A DNA stretch of 56,538 nucleotides from Commensalibacter intestini A911 (GCF_000231445.1 NZ_AGFR01000005.1:1-56538); one strand, 5' to 3'; shown: positions 26,563-33,645, counted from the stretch's first letter. Numbers and translations are program-made. Notes: generated by a model not told the origin, from the sequence alone.

Positions 26563-26985
26563 TCATTGATTTGCAACTTTATCAGCCAAACCAATTCGAC
26601 CACTTTCCAAATTGGGAATAAGACCTGATGTTGGAACATACACAAAAGTTTTATTAGTTTGATTATCCAATCGATTAATCCACATCCATTGAAGATATGC
26701 CTCATTATTTTTTAATGATTCACCAATAATTTTATTAGCTTGGGCTGTTCCCTCAGCTTTTAATACCTCTGCTTCTTTTTCAGCTTTTGCTTGTTGAATA
26801 ATAATTAATTTAGTTTGCGTTGCTTTTGCTAATTCAGCTTCACCATTTAAATTGGCAATCGTCACTTCATAATGAGCAAAAATATATCTTCCGCCTAAAA
26901 ACAACATTAAAATCAACAATATAACGCTGAAAAAAGTAACAATTACCGTAACAATATTCTTAATATTATAATTTTCTTTACTCAT
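26563..26985 (-). CDS. membrane-anchored prohibitin-like protein lacking the SPFH core
   Basis: The 140-residue protein has one N-terminal membrane helix (about 10-33) and then a region resembling the C-terminal part of prohibitin/stomatin proteins: AELAKATQTKLIIIQQAKAE, AEVLKAEGTAQANKII and a final WINRLDNQTNKTFVYVPTSG. The globular SPFH domain usually between these is missing. It lies between ssb and the methyltransferase in the early operon and overlaps the ssb gene by four bases. A role at the inner membrane is likely; the target is unknown. Confidence 0.65.
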   Translation of the reverse strand: MSKENYNIKNIVTVIVTFFSVILLILMLFLGGRYIFAHYEVTIANLNGEAELAKATQTKLIIIQQAKAEKEAEVLKAEGTAQANKIIGESLKNNEAYLQWMWINRLDNQTNKTFVYVPTSGLIPNLESGRIGLADKVANQ

Positions 26986-27308
26986 TTTTTACCACCAAAC
27001 AAGGTTACAATGCCTGTATAGGGAACAACAACAACTTCAGTTACAGAACGTTTTACGCCTTGTTTATCTGTATATTCTCTAGTTTTGTTCTGTCCCTCAA
27101 CGATCAACGAACTGCCTTGAGTAACGTGATCCTTAATTAACTTTACCAATCCCTCATTAATCACAACAACTCTGTGCCATTCAGTGCGATCTTGTCCATT
27201 GATGCGCTCTTTGGTCGCCAAGGAAAAACTGACCGTTTCTTTGCCTAATTGTGTCGTTCTGATCACTGGATCTTTACCAACATAGCCAGCCAAGGTCACT
27301 TTGTTCAT
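26982..27308 (-). CDS. ssb: single-stranded DNA-binding protein
   Basis: About 108 residues from the ATG at 27308, where the family opening MNKVTLAGYVGKDPVIR is found; a longer frame from 27326 adds six residues. The OB fold is complete (VSFSLATKE, TEWHRVVVIN, LIVEGQNKTREY), but the acidic C-terminal tail of cellular SSB is missing, as in several phage SSBs. It follows the replication protein gene. Confidence 0.88.
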   Translation of the reverse strand: MNKVTLAGYVGKDPVIRTTQLGKETVSFSLATKERINGQDRTEWHRVVVINEGLVKLIKDHVTQGSSLIVEGQNKTREYTDKQGVKRSVTEVVVVPYTGIVTLFGGKK

Positions 27309-27322
27309 ACTGCCTATCATCA

Positions 27323-28267
27323 TCACGCAGCCTGCCTTACAGAGATTAACCCTTTGTTCTCAAGATAGTTAAACGCTGATGGAAAATGATTTTTAGTATA
27401 ATTAATCCACCAAACATCAGGATTTTTCTCTTTTTCAAGCTTCAAAACAGTTAATTGATCCACATTGGAAAGCGCCAGAAAAGCATGATCCTGTGCATGT
27501 TTTCCAGCATCAGCACTCCAGCTTTGCTTTTTGAGGGAACGCTGTGCCAAATCACGCACAACCTTGGAAATGTAGGCCACAGGATATTCTTTGCCATGGC
27601 TTAACTCGATCGCCTTCATGACAATCTCACCATCTTGCTTGGCTTCAATGAACCAAGTCTCCAGCAACTCTTTGCTTTTTTGGCCATGGATACCCGTAGC
27701 AACCTTTAATCGATCCATTGCTGTTTGCATCCACTGAGGGGATAGATAATTCAAATCATCAGTCGTTGAATTTTTCTTTTTATTAATTTTTTCTTTTTTA
27801 AATTTTATTTCTTTCTTCTGTTTAAGAGAGCAATCCGCTACAAGCGTTGGTTTTCCTAGATTTTGTTTACGATAATCGTGCGTTTTTCCATCGATTATCG
27901 TGCGATCATCGTCCAAGCGCAAATCACCTTGATGGTTATCCACATTATCGTTCATTCTTGCCCGTTGTTCACGAGCAATACGACGACTATAAATCACTCC
28001 ATTTTCATCAACAGAATAAACGCCATTATCTTTCAAGACCTTTAATAAACGTTCAGCACGGTCTTTTCTGATCCCAACCCGTTTCGCAATATCCGCAGCC
28101 GTCATTGCTTTGCCTTGAACTACCAAGAAACCAACACGCTCACTTTTATGCATTAAACAAACAATGTTCATCCAAAGCCCTTGAGCAGCCATATCGCAAC
28201 TTTGCAGGCCTAAATCATTAAGCCAAGCATCCCACCAGAACTTACCCCATGGATATTTATTGGACAT
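27323..28267 (-). CDS. phage replication protein (O-like initiator)
   Basis: About 314 residues from the ATG at 28267, after GGAGG. The N-terminal part (FWWDAWLNDLGLQSCDMAAQGLWMNIV and a following winged helix DIAKRVGIRKDRAERLL) matches the replication initiator family common in alphaproteobacterial prophages. A lysine-rich linker (about 150-170) leads to a C-terminal domain with PQWMQTAMDRLKVATG. The gene contains iteron-like repeats at 27870-27904, so the origin may lie inside it, as in lambda O. Confidence 0.72.
   Translation of the reverse strand: MSNKYPWGKFWWDAWLNDLGLQSCDMAAQGLWMNIVCLMHKSERVGFLVVQGKAMTAADIAKRVGIRKDRAERLLKVLKDNGVYSVDENGVIYSRRIAREQRARMNDNVDNHQGDLRLDDDRTIIDGKTHDYRKQNLGKPTLVADCSLKQKKEIKFKKEKINKKKNSTTDDLNYLSPQWMQTAMDRLKVATGIHGQKSKELLETWFIEAKQDGEIVMKAIELSHGKEYPVAYISKVVRDLAQRSLKKQSWSADAGKHAQDHAFLALSNVDQLTVLKLEKEKNPDVWWINYTKNHFPSAFNYLENKGLISVRQAA
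27870..27912. repeat. iteron-like repeats inside the replication gene
   Basis: CGATAATCGTGCG (27870-27882) and CGATTATCGTGCG (27892-27904) differ at one base and start 22 bases apart; a partial third copy GATCATCGT follows at 27904. They lie in the linker-coding part of the replication gene, where lambda-type phages carry their origin. Confidence 0.4.
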
Positions 28268-28643
28268 GACACGCACCTCCACCGTTCTGAATATGAAAAA
28301 AACAATCTGGTTGTACAGAAATATCTTTAAAAAAATGAGGAGCCCTTATTGCGCCATCAGAGCCTGCAATCAACATGCCTTTTTCTAGCATCTCATCAAT
28401 CTTAGATTGTATGTCTTGTTTTCGTTGCCCAGTTAATAAACGGATTTCCTGATTTCTTTGTGCTGTCGTAATACATAAAATCTCACCAAAAGAGCCATAT
28501 CGTCCCGTACTATTGAACATCATTCGTAATAATGTCATGAAAAAATACTGTAATTCCACAGAACACCCATTCTGAGTAAAATAATCCTGCACTTCCTGCT
28601 CTGAAAGATTTACAGCTTCATATTTAGACGCTATATTTTCCAT
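28257..28643 (-). CDS. hypothetical early phage protein
   Basis: The 128-residue protein starts after AAAAGGAATGAG and overlaps the replication gene start by 11 bases. It is mixed helical with a segment QEIRLLTGQRKQDIQSKIDEMLEKGML that could be a winged-helix type DNA-binding part. Being coupled to the replication initiator, it may help replication or regulate it; no family recognised. Confidence 0.6.
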   Translation of the reverse strand: MENIASKYEAVNLSEQEVQDYFTQNGCSVELQYFFMTLLRMMFNSTGRYGSFGEILCITTAQRNQEIRLLTGQRKQDIQSKIDEMLEKGMLIAGSDGAIRAPHFFKDISVQPDCFFHIQNGGGACHVQ

Positions 28644-28738
28644 TGCTCATTCCTTTTGGTATGCGAGCCATTGTGAGGAGCTAGGTCGCCAAACTTTACT
28701 TCCTCACAATGATTAAAATGTTTTTTCTTGTTCATCAT
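28631..28738 (-). CDS. small hypothetical protein, coupled
   Basis: A 35-residue ORF (MMNKKKHFNHCEEVKFG...) begins with ATGA overlap on the upstream HTH gene stop and runs 13 bases into the next gene. An 11-base inverted repeat (28669-28679 and 28701-28711) lies inside it. Coupling at both ends suggests it is translated; nothing else is known. Confidence 0.4.
   Translation of the reverse strand: MMNKKKHFNHCEEVKFGDLAPHNGSHTKRNEQWKI
28669..28711. repeat. 11-base inverted repeat in the early operon
   Basis: CATTGTGAGGA and TCCTCACAATG pair perfectly across a 21-base loop, with no T run on either side. It may be an operator or an RNA hairpin before the 128-residue protein gene. Confidence 0.5.
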
Positions 28739-28968
28739 GTATTACCCATGACTTCTTGATGATATTGATGAATATTTAAATAAACATGAGCATCAATCTT
28801 TTTACTTTTGCCAACGCAAAGTGAAGATAATGCATGTTTGCTAATTCCAACGGCTTTTGAAATAAGACATTGAGCTTCTCTTTGGATATATCCTTGCTGT
28901 TTATAAAATTGCAGCAATTCATTCAGCATTCCTTGAGTGTTTTTCTTAATATCTAATGATGTAATCAT
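28735..28968 (-). CDS. small HTH-type phage protein
   Basis: About 77 residues if started at ATG 28968 (MITSLDI); the frame is open to 29013. The segment QREAQCLISKAVGISKHALSSLCVGKSK looks like a helix-turn-helix of the phage regulator kind. It follows the broken GapR-like gene. The start is uncertain because no good binding site is seen. Confidence 0.5.
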   Translation of the reverse strand: MITSLDIKKNTQGMLNELLQFYKQQGYIQREAQCLISKAVGISKHALSSLCVGKSKKIDAHVYLNIHQYHQEVMGNT

Positions 28969-28981
28969 GGAAACATTCTCA

Positions 28982-29234
28982 TTACATTCCCAACGCACGG
29001 CGATAAATATCAAAAAGCGTTTCTTGCTCTTCTATTTCAGAAGGTTCTTTTTTGCGTGCACTGATAATGCGTCGAACAACAGGCACATCAAACCCTGCTT
29101 GATTTTAGCTTCTGCATAGATGTCTTTTAATATCATTGGCCAATCCTTTTGCGCTCTTCTTCCAATCGTTCAATCCGATCAATAATGCTTCGTAGACGAT
29201 CTGCTGCGATCCCACCGACTTCTGCTTCACTCAT
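28982..29234 (-). pseudogene. GapR-like (DUF2312) gene broken by frameshifts
   Basis: Three frames together give a DUF2312 protein: ATG at 29234 encodes GIAADRLRSIIDRIERLEEE, another frame gives LANDIK, a third DIYAEAK, and the second frame again gives GFDVPVVRRIISARKKEPSE through ALGM and TAA at 28982. The changes of frame fall in runs of four A (coding sense). The total of 253 bases fits 83 residues plus one extra base. GapR proteins bind overtwisted DNA. The start overlaps the upstream gene stop (ATGA). Confidence 0.75.
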
Positions 29235-29479
29235 GATGCCCCCTGGCTTTTGTTTTTAAATTCTACATAAAGTTCTTTAAGATTTTCATAAACATGTGCG
29301 GGAATAAATTTAATCTCCTCGCTTTTAATATTTTCCAGCGTAGAAGCCGTTGTCTTTACCCGAGAAGCAATCCATAGATGACATCTATGAGAACTTTCAA
29401 AACGCACTGGATGTAATTGACTATATATATTGTCCAAATAGAACTTGGCTTTATTATTCATCTCTTGAGCTGTAAACAC
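29231..29479 (-). CDS. hypothetical early phage protein
   Basis: An 82-residue basic protein with two Cys/His residues near SSHRCHLW and a helical C-terminal part (FIPAHVYENLKELYVEFKNK). Its stop overlaps the start of the GapR-like gene (ATGA). Family not recognised. Confidence 0.55.
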   Translation of the reverse strand: MFTAQEMNNKAKFYLDNIYSQLHPVRFESSHRCHLWIASRVKTTASTLENIKSEEIKFIPAHVYENLKELYVEFKNKSQGAS

Positions 29480-29485
29480 AATTCA

Positions 29486-29704
29486 TCATCCTTTTAAATA
29501 AACACCATGCTCAGCCAACTTCTCCTGCAACTGATCATTTGTACGTCTCAGTCTTTCAACTTGCTTCTTAAGATCCTTATGCTGCTGCCAAAGTGTTCCT
29601 TTAACTACTGCAAAACTAACGAAACCCAACCTTAACTCGCTATATCCATCACCTTTATCAAATCCAAAACCACGCCAAGCTGCGGTCATAATTGCTGTAA
29701 ACAT
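29486..29704 (-). CDS. hypothetical protein with C-terminal coiled coil
   Basis: A 72-residue ORF overlapping the end of the upstream HTH gene by 19 bases. The last 30 residues (HKDLKKQVERLRRTNDQLQEKLAEHG) form a likely coiled coil; the first half is mixed and glycine/phenylalanine-rich (AWRGFGFDKGDGYSELRLGF), a pattern seen in small phage proteins of alphaproteobacteria. Confidence 0.55.
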   Translation of the reverse strand: MFTAIMTAAWRGFGFDKGDGYSELRLGFVSFAVVKGTLWQQHKDLKKQVERLRRTNDQLQEKLAEHGVYLKG

Positions 29705-29977
29705 TTTCTAGCCTCATCAATTCTTTCGTTAAATTCTTTTTGTAATTCTGGACAATCAGCCATTAAAGTCATCAAATCATGCATACGAGGCGCATTTTTC
29801 CCATATAGCCAATTTCTAAATGTAATAATTGCCCAACCATACTTTCTGGAAACAACTTTTGCTGCGTTTCTAAAGTCTCCGTATCGTTTTTGTAATATGT
29901 CTTTGCGTCATTTCAACGCACATTTCATTATTAAACATAGTAATATTTCGATAACTTTTTGATCTAAAACTTTTCAT
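29686..29977 (-). pseudogene. phage HTH regulator gene with a +1 frameshift
   Basis: ATG at 29977 follows a very strong GGAGGAATTAA site. The frame reads to MTQ and then ends early, while the next frame gives DILQKRYGDFRNAAKVVSRKYG, TFRNWLYGKNAPRMHDLMTLMAD, a recognisable phage regulator HTH. Deleting one A from CAAAG joins them into about 96 residues. The leader hairpin at 29982-30025 covers its ribosome binding site. Position, first after the control region, suggests an early regulator. Confidence 0.7.
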
Positions 29978-29981
29978 TTAA

Positions 29982-30025
29982 TTCCTCCATATTAAAACCA
30001 TGGTACGGTTACTAATATGGAGGAA
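29982..30025 (-). promoter_or_regulatory. 13-base inverted repeat covering the ribosome binding site of the HTH gene
   Basis: TTCCTCCATATTA (29982-29994) and TAATATGGAGGAA (30013-30025) are perfect complements separated by 18 bases, which contain a further AACC/GGTT pairing. In leftward RNA the arm nearer the gene contains GGAGGAA, five bases before the ATG. The stem would hide the ribosome binding site; as DNA it could also be an operator. Confidence 0.65.
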
Positions 30026-30122
30026 CGGAAAGCGTATATTTAAAAAAAACAATCTCATCCCTAAGCTTATTTAATCCACGCTTTCCCCTTTCCTCTCCAA
30101 CTTGGAAAAGAAAGGGCAGAGT

Positions 30123-30707
30123 ATGGTGGGAAAGGAATTTGACTCATCGTCTGTTATCCTTCAAATTAAACATTGCGAATCAATAATAAAATTTGAGGGA
30201 AGAATGTTAAAAAGAGCCATCAAACAAATTGCTTTGTTAATTGTAATATCTGTCATCATCATTATAGTCAGCGGAATAATCACTAGTGCAACAACAAACA
30301 ATGCAAATACTTTTGCAATCATCGCCTTTCCTTCTCTTTTGATCCTTTTCTTTTATTTTATAAGTAAAGAGATCAAATATAATCGCTCTTTGCATCAACC
30401 CAACCTTTCAATTCAATCAACAAAAACCAAAAAAACTTCAAAGACAACTTCAACAAAACCTACACCAATTAATAAAGAAATTGTTATTGAATATAGCGAT
30501 TCTATAGGTGAAGTAACCACTCGAAAAATTCGTGTTAAAGAAATAAAATACGATAAATACAAAAGAAAAATGGTTCCTTACTCTCTTTATTCATATTGCT
30601 TTGTAAAGAAAGCACCCAGAACATTTGTCATTCACAATATCATTTCTGCTTATGATGCTGAAACAGGGGAAATCATTTCGGATATTCCCAAATACTTGAT
30701 GCAATGA
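30123..30707 (+). CDS. membrane protein with WYL-like C-terminal domain
   Basis: About 194 residues from the ATG at 30123, preceded by AAAGGGCAGAGT; an upstream TTG start at 30102 is weaker. Two hydrophobic helices (about 38-60 and 66-86) are followed by a Lys/Thr/Ser linker and a C-terminal domain: IVIEYSDSIGEVTTRKIRVKEI and RTFVIHNIISAYDAETGEI, close to the WYL ligand-binding fold. It lies on the lysogen strand, convergent with the Cro-like gene. Possibly a membrane-tied sensor; function unknown. Confidence 0.6.
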   Translation: MVGKEFDSSSVILQIKHCESIIKFEGRMLKRAIKQIALLIVISVIIIIVSGIITSATTNNANTFAIIAFPSLLILFFYFISKEIKYNRSLHQPNLSIQSTKTKKTSKTTSTKPTPINKEIVIEYSDSIGEVTTRKIRVKEIKYDKYKRKMVPYSLYSYCFVKKAPRTFVIHNIISAYDAETGEIISDIPKYLMQ

Positions 30708-30712
30708 CATGG

Positions 30713-30949
30713 TTATACTCCTTTCGTTGGTCGTTCGATAAAATCTGGCCATGGTTTATCCTCTGGCCAATGATCGGAAAGCCATCCCACCGCACGTTCA
30801 TAATTACGAACGGTGATAGTTTTTCCATGCTTCAAACTGGAAATTGTTCTACCACAATTAAAAATATAAATAGATAAAGTGGGGATTGTAATTTTCTTAC
30901 ACTCACAATATCCAGAACAAAGGGTCAATAACTTATCGATCATTTTCAT
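30713..30949 (-). CDS. Cro-like early regulator
   Basis: A 78-residue protein with the pattern of small phage regulators of this group: LSIYIFNCGRTISSLKHGKTIT, then NYERAVGWLSDHWPEDKPWP. It lies divergent to the repressor and has a promoter (TTGATT, 16 bases, TATAAG on the minus strand) whose spacer is the 16-base operator at 30963-30978. This is the expected position of cro, first gene of the leftward early operon. Confidence 0.72.
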   Translation of the reverse strand: MKMIDKLLTLCSGYCECKKITIPTLSIYIFNCGRTISSLKHGKTITVRNYERAVGWLSDHWPEDKPWPDFIERPTKGV

Positions 30950-30962
30950 AAACTCGATCTTA

Positions 30963-30978
30963 TAGGGAAAATACCCTA
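30963..30978. promoter_or_regulatory. repressor operator copy 1, in the cro promoter
   Basis: TAGGGAAAATACCCTA, 16 bases, near-palindromic. It fills the spacer of the cro promoter and overlaps its -10 box, so repressor binding would shut the early operon. Confidence 0.75.
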
Positions 30979-31045
30979 CAAATCAAGATAAAAATACGCT
31001 TTAAACCCGAATGACAAAAAAAAATATAAAAGTATTGTACGCAGT

Positions 31046-31789
31046 ATGCCAAATATTGATCTATTCAATCAAATTAATACAATATTAAAAAACAAAGGAA
31101 TTAGCGCCTCTCGTGCTAGCGTTCAGGCTGGTCTGGGTATTGATTTTATTCGCGATCTAAAAAGAAGACAATCTCGTCCAAAATTAGAAAACTTACAAAA
31201 ATTAGCAAATTATTTAGACATTGATATAAATATCTTTTTGAAAATATTAGATGAAAATATCGTCATGAGAGATACACCCACATCAAATTCTTTTTTTTCT
31301 ACTATTTATATTATTGGGCAAATTCAAGCTGGACAATGGACACAAGCCACCGAATGGCCAAAAGAGGATTGGATTCCTTTTCCATTTCCCATGGATACAC
31401 AATATAAAGACTTTCCTACCTTTGCCTTAAAAGTCAAAGGTGATTCTATGAACCTGCTCTATCCAGAAGGTTCCATTGTTATTGCGATTAATTTTTGTGA
31501 TTTGGGTCGCAATCCAGAAAATGGTGAGTGTGTGGTTACAATTCGTCGAGATCCCTTAACCGATTGTTATGAAGCCACCTTAAAGGTCGTTCAAATACGA
31601 GATGATGGCTCTGTCTTATTATGGCCTCGCAGTGACAATCCAGACTTCACAAAACCCATACAACTTCCTAAAATAACAACACGATACCAAGGAAATGGTA
31701 TGGACGGTGACAGTTCATCCGCTCCTGACATCTTAATTCAAAGCCTTGTCATCTGGTCTTTTAATGTGGCATCAAAAGTAACTTTATAA
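31046..31789 (+). CDS. CI/LexA-type prophage repressor
   Basis: The 247-residue protein has an N-terminal XRE helix-turn-helix (about 1-60, SASRASVQAGLGIDFIRDLKR) and a C-terminal S24 peptidase domain. The autocleavage pair is in QIQAGQW (Ala-Gly about 95/96), the nucleophile in GDSM (Ser about 134) and the general base in TLKVV (Lys about 180), so RecA-stimulated self-cleavage and SOS induction are expected. No binding site precedes the ATG, so it may be translated from a short leader. It faces the Cro-like gene over the operator. Confidence 0.88.
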   Translation: MPNIDLFNQINTILKNKGISASRASVQAGLGIDFIRDLKRRQSRPKLENLQKLANYLDIDINIFLKILDENIVMRDTPTSNSFFSTIYIIGQIQAGQWTQATEWPKEDWIPFPFPMDTQYKDFPTFALKVKGDSMNLLYPEGSIVIAINFCDLGRNPENGECVVTIRRDPLTDCYEATLKVVQIRDDGSVLLWPRSDNPDFTKPIQLPKITTRYQGNGMDGDSSSAPDILIQSLVIWSFNVASKVTL

Positions 31790-31860
31790 TTTTATTTTAT
31801 AGTGATTGTTGCTACATCGATTTTTGCATTATACGATGTTCAAAAATGGAGAGTAAAACA

Positions 31861-32628
31861 ATGAAAAAGATAATTTTAATTAGCGCACTAGCCTTGTCCC
31901 TACCTATCTCAGCCAAAGCTCAACAAACCGTAAGCCAAACAACCATCAATCAAGCCGTCAAAGATGCAAAACAATATTTTTGTGCTAGTGGTAGTTCTGG
32001 CTTTGCCAAGCACATTCAAAACTGCTACCAAAAAGACGGAGCGTCCGACAAATGTATTTTAGAAGATATGTCTTTATATTCATTTGATAGTGAATTTCAC
32101 AAAGTCATTAAAAATCAAACAGGACAGGAACCACCAACGGATGATTTTTTAACCGAAACTGCAATAAATGCACGTGCAGACAAGTATTTTCTACCTAAAT
32201 TTGGCAACATGGATAAACTCTATACTTACTTAAGGCCTGGAGTAACTCCACTAATGGATATTATGGGAAAATGCTTAGTAGAAAATATGCAGAACCAACA
32301 AAATACACAATCCACCACACAACAGCCAAAACAACAAAACAATACAACCACAATTACCAAAGAAGGCGATGGACAAACACAAACCCCACCCGTTCAATTA
32401 AAATGTCCCTGTATGGTTCAATGGAAAACTATCAAAGATAGTGATTTTAGCGTATTTGATTTTGAATTAAAACCTGTTACAGGTGGCTTTCCGATATCGA
32501 TTGCAACAATGCCGAAAACTAATAGCGGTGAATATTATATTCCCGCCAATCAATCTGGCCAATATATGATGAGTATTCAAAGTACGGGTCACTGGGCAAT
32601 TCAAATACAACAAAACTATCAACAATAA
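31861..32628 (+). CDS. secreted hypothetical protein next to the repressor
   Basis: About 255 residues from the ATG at 31861 (GGAG upstream). It has a signal peptide ending in AKA before QQTV, an N-terminal domain with four Cys (YFCASGSSGFAKHIQNCYQKDG and a later CILED), a Gln/Asn/Thr linker (about 145-185) and a C-terminal beta domain with CPCMVQW. It is co-directional with the repressor and therefore probably made by the lysogen. No family recognised; a periplasmic protein. Confidence 0.7.
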   Translation: MKKIILISALALSLPISAKAQQTVSQTTINQAVKDAKQYFCASGSSGFAKHIQNCYQKDGASDKCILEDMSLYSFDSEFHKVIKNQTGQEPPTDDFLTETAINARADKYFLPKFGNMDKLYTYLRPGVTPLMDIMGKCLVENMQNQQNTQSTTQQPKQQNNTTTITKEGDGQTQTPPVQLKCPCMVQWKTIKDSDFSVFDFELKPVTGGFPISIATMPKTNSGEYYIPANQSGQYMMSIQSTGHWAIQIQQNYQQ

Positions 32629-32644
32629 ACCCAAACATTCATAC

Positions 32645-32669
32645 GGCAAGGTTTCTCTTACACCTTGCC
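32645..32669. other. hairpin after the secreted protein gene
   Basis: GGCAAGG and CCTTGCC pair over an 11-base loop just after the stop at 32628; no T run follows, so it is a possible weak terminator or RNA-stabilising hairpin. Confidence 0.4.
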
Positions 32670-32725
32670 AACTCCGTAATTAATCGATGATACATTTAAA
32701 ATCTTATCTACTTTATCATAAAAAT

Positions 32726-32741
32726 TAGGGTAAATACCCTA
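32726..32741. promoter_or_regulatory. repressor operator copy 2
   Basis: TAGGGTAAATACCCTA, a near-perfect 16-base palindrome directly upstream of the promoter at 32750-32778. Same motif as in the cro control region. Confidence 0.75.
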
Positions 32742-32749
32742 TTTATTTA

Positions 32750-32778
32750 TTGACATAGGGTAAAATCCCTAATATACC
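32750..32778 (+). promoter_or_regulatory. sigma70-type promoter with operator copy 3 in its spacer
   Basis: TTGACA (32750-32755) and TATACC (32773-32778) are separated by 17 bases which are TAGGGTAAAATCCCTA (32756-32771) plus one base. Occupancy by the repressor would block RNA polymerase. The start point falls near 32785. Confidence 0.75.
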
Positions 32779-32965
32779 TATCCTCATGACTACAATGGTC
32801 ATGGGGCTTTTGATGTTGACTATTCAATCTAGCGTTTGCCGCGCACTCCTGAAACAACATCATCAAAAAGGTGGTTTATATTTGTACCACCGCTCTTTTA
32901 TAGCAAAAAAAAGGAAACAAGACCGCCATCCTGTTTCCTTTCACTATAATTCAAAGGACACCAAC
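32779..32965 (+). other. structured leader of the repressor-controlled rightward transcript
   Basis: About 180 bases without a clear gene between the promoter and the next start. Three hairpins are visible: CATGAC/GTCATG at 32785-32803, GGTGGT/ACCACC at 32870-32891 and a 10-base stem at 32910-32941 (AAAGGAAACA/TGTTTCCTTT). An ATG at 32786 opens a frame through the whole leader into the next gene, starting almost at the transcript start, but no binding site is present. Confidence 0.5.
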
Positions 32966-33271
32966 ATGCCTAAAAATTACAAGAACAACATATATCAAAC
33001 CACCGCCTTTGATCAATACCCATCAGAACAACGCAAAGCCCTATTGGAACAAAGAAAACGCATTATCAATATGCGCCTTCAGGCTCAAAGTCATACGAAC
33101 TATCCAGAAACTTCAGAGTATTATTGGACACAATCCAATATAGAAGCCAAATCCATGCAAGAATGGATCAAGAACAACCCTCCACCAAGATTAACGACAA
33201 AACCACAACAAAAACCCATAAGCCAAGTCAAACGGTGGCTTCACGGTTTATTTGAGCAGCAATACGCATAA
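32966..33271 (+). CDS. hypothetical protein under repressor control
   Basis: About 101 residues from the ATG at 32966 after AAAGGACACC; the longer frame from 32786 lacks a binding site. The protein is basic, Gln/Asn/Lys-rich, with a conserved-looking block EQRKALLEQRKRIINMRLQAQ and a C-terminal amphipathic end (VKRWLHGLFEQQ). Expressed only when the repressor leaves its operators; with the next gene it may act in excision or induction. Confidence 0.6.
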   Translation: MPKNYKNNIYQTTAFDQYPSEQRKALLEQRKRIINMRLQAQSHTNYPETSEYYWTQSNIEAKSMQEWIKNNPPPRLTTKPQQKPISQVKRWLHGLFEQQYA

Positions 33272-33303
33272 TGAATAAATTTAAAATATTAAAGAGCTGA
33301 ACA

Positions 33304-33645
33304 ATGGCAAAGAAAAGAAATAACGATCAAAGCAAAAGTAGAATTATCGAATTTAAAGAGGAATTTGAAAATCTAATAAAAAAATATAAGATTATACCAA
33401 ACCCTATCATTGGTTTTGATCTTATTGCTTTTATGTCTAATTACAGCGAAAGACAAATATCTAGATTAGCAAAAGACGATCCTACCTTCCCAACACTTTA
33501 TGAACTATCCTATCATAATAAAGGATGTAAGCTTAGTGAAGTTGAAGAATGGATAGAGCTTTTTAATAAAAAAACTCCCCCCAACTCCAATACCAAAAGC
33601 ATTCCTATGACAAACGCTTCGCAACCTTTGCAAGCTCACCAATAG
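33304..33645 (+). CDS. AlpA/Xis-like DNA-binding protein
   Basis: The 113-residue protein has a small HTH with the pattern SERQISRLAKDDPTFPTLYEL followed by LSEVEEWIELFNKK, as in AlpA/excisionase-type regulators. It converges on the integrase gene and overlaps its end by 41 bases. By position it is the excisionase candidate, co-transcribed with the upstream small gene from the repressor-controlled promoter. Confidence 0.65.
   Translation: MAKKRNNDQSKSRIIEFKEEFENLIKKYKIIPNPIIGFDLIAFMSNYSERQISRLAKDDPTFPTLYELSYHNKGCKLSEVEEWIELFNKKTPPNSNTKSIPMTNASQPLQAHQ

Noticed and set aside
30102-30122. TTG start for the membrane WYL-like protein
   Set aside because: ATG 30123 has a much better ribosome site.
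32786-32965. Extension of the small gene at 32966 back to ATG 32786
   Set aside because: No ribosome site, and the stretch is a structured leader; kept only as a possible leaderless peptide in the findings.
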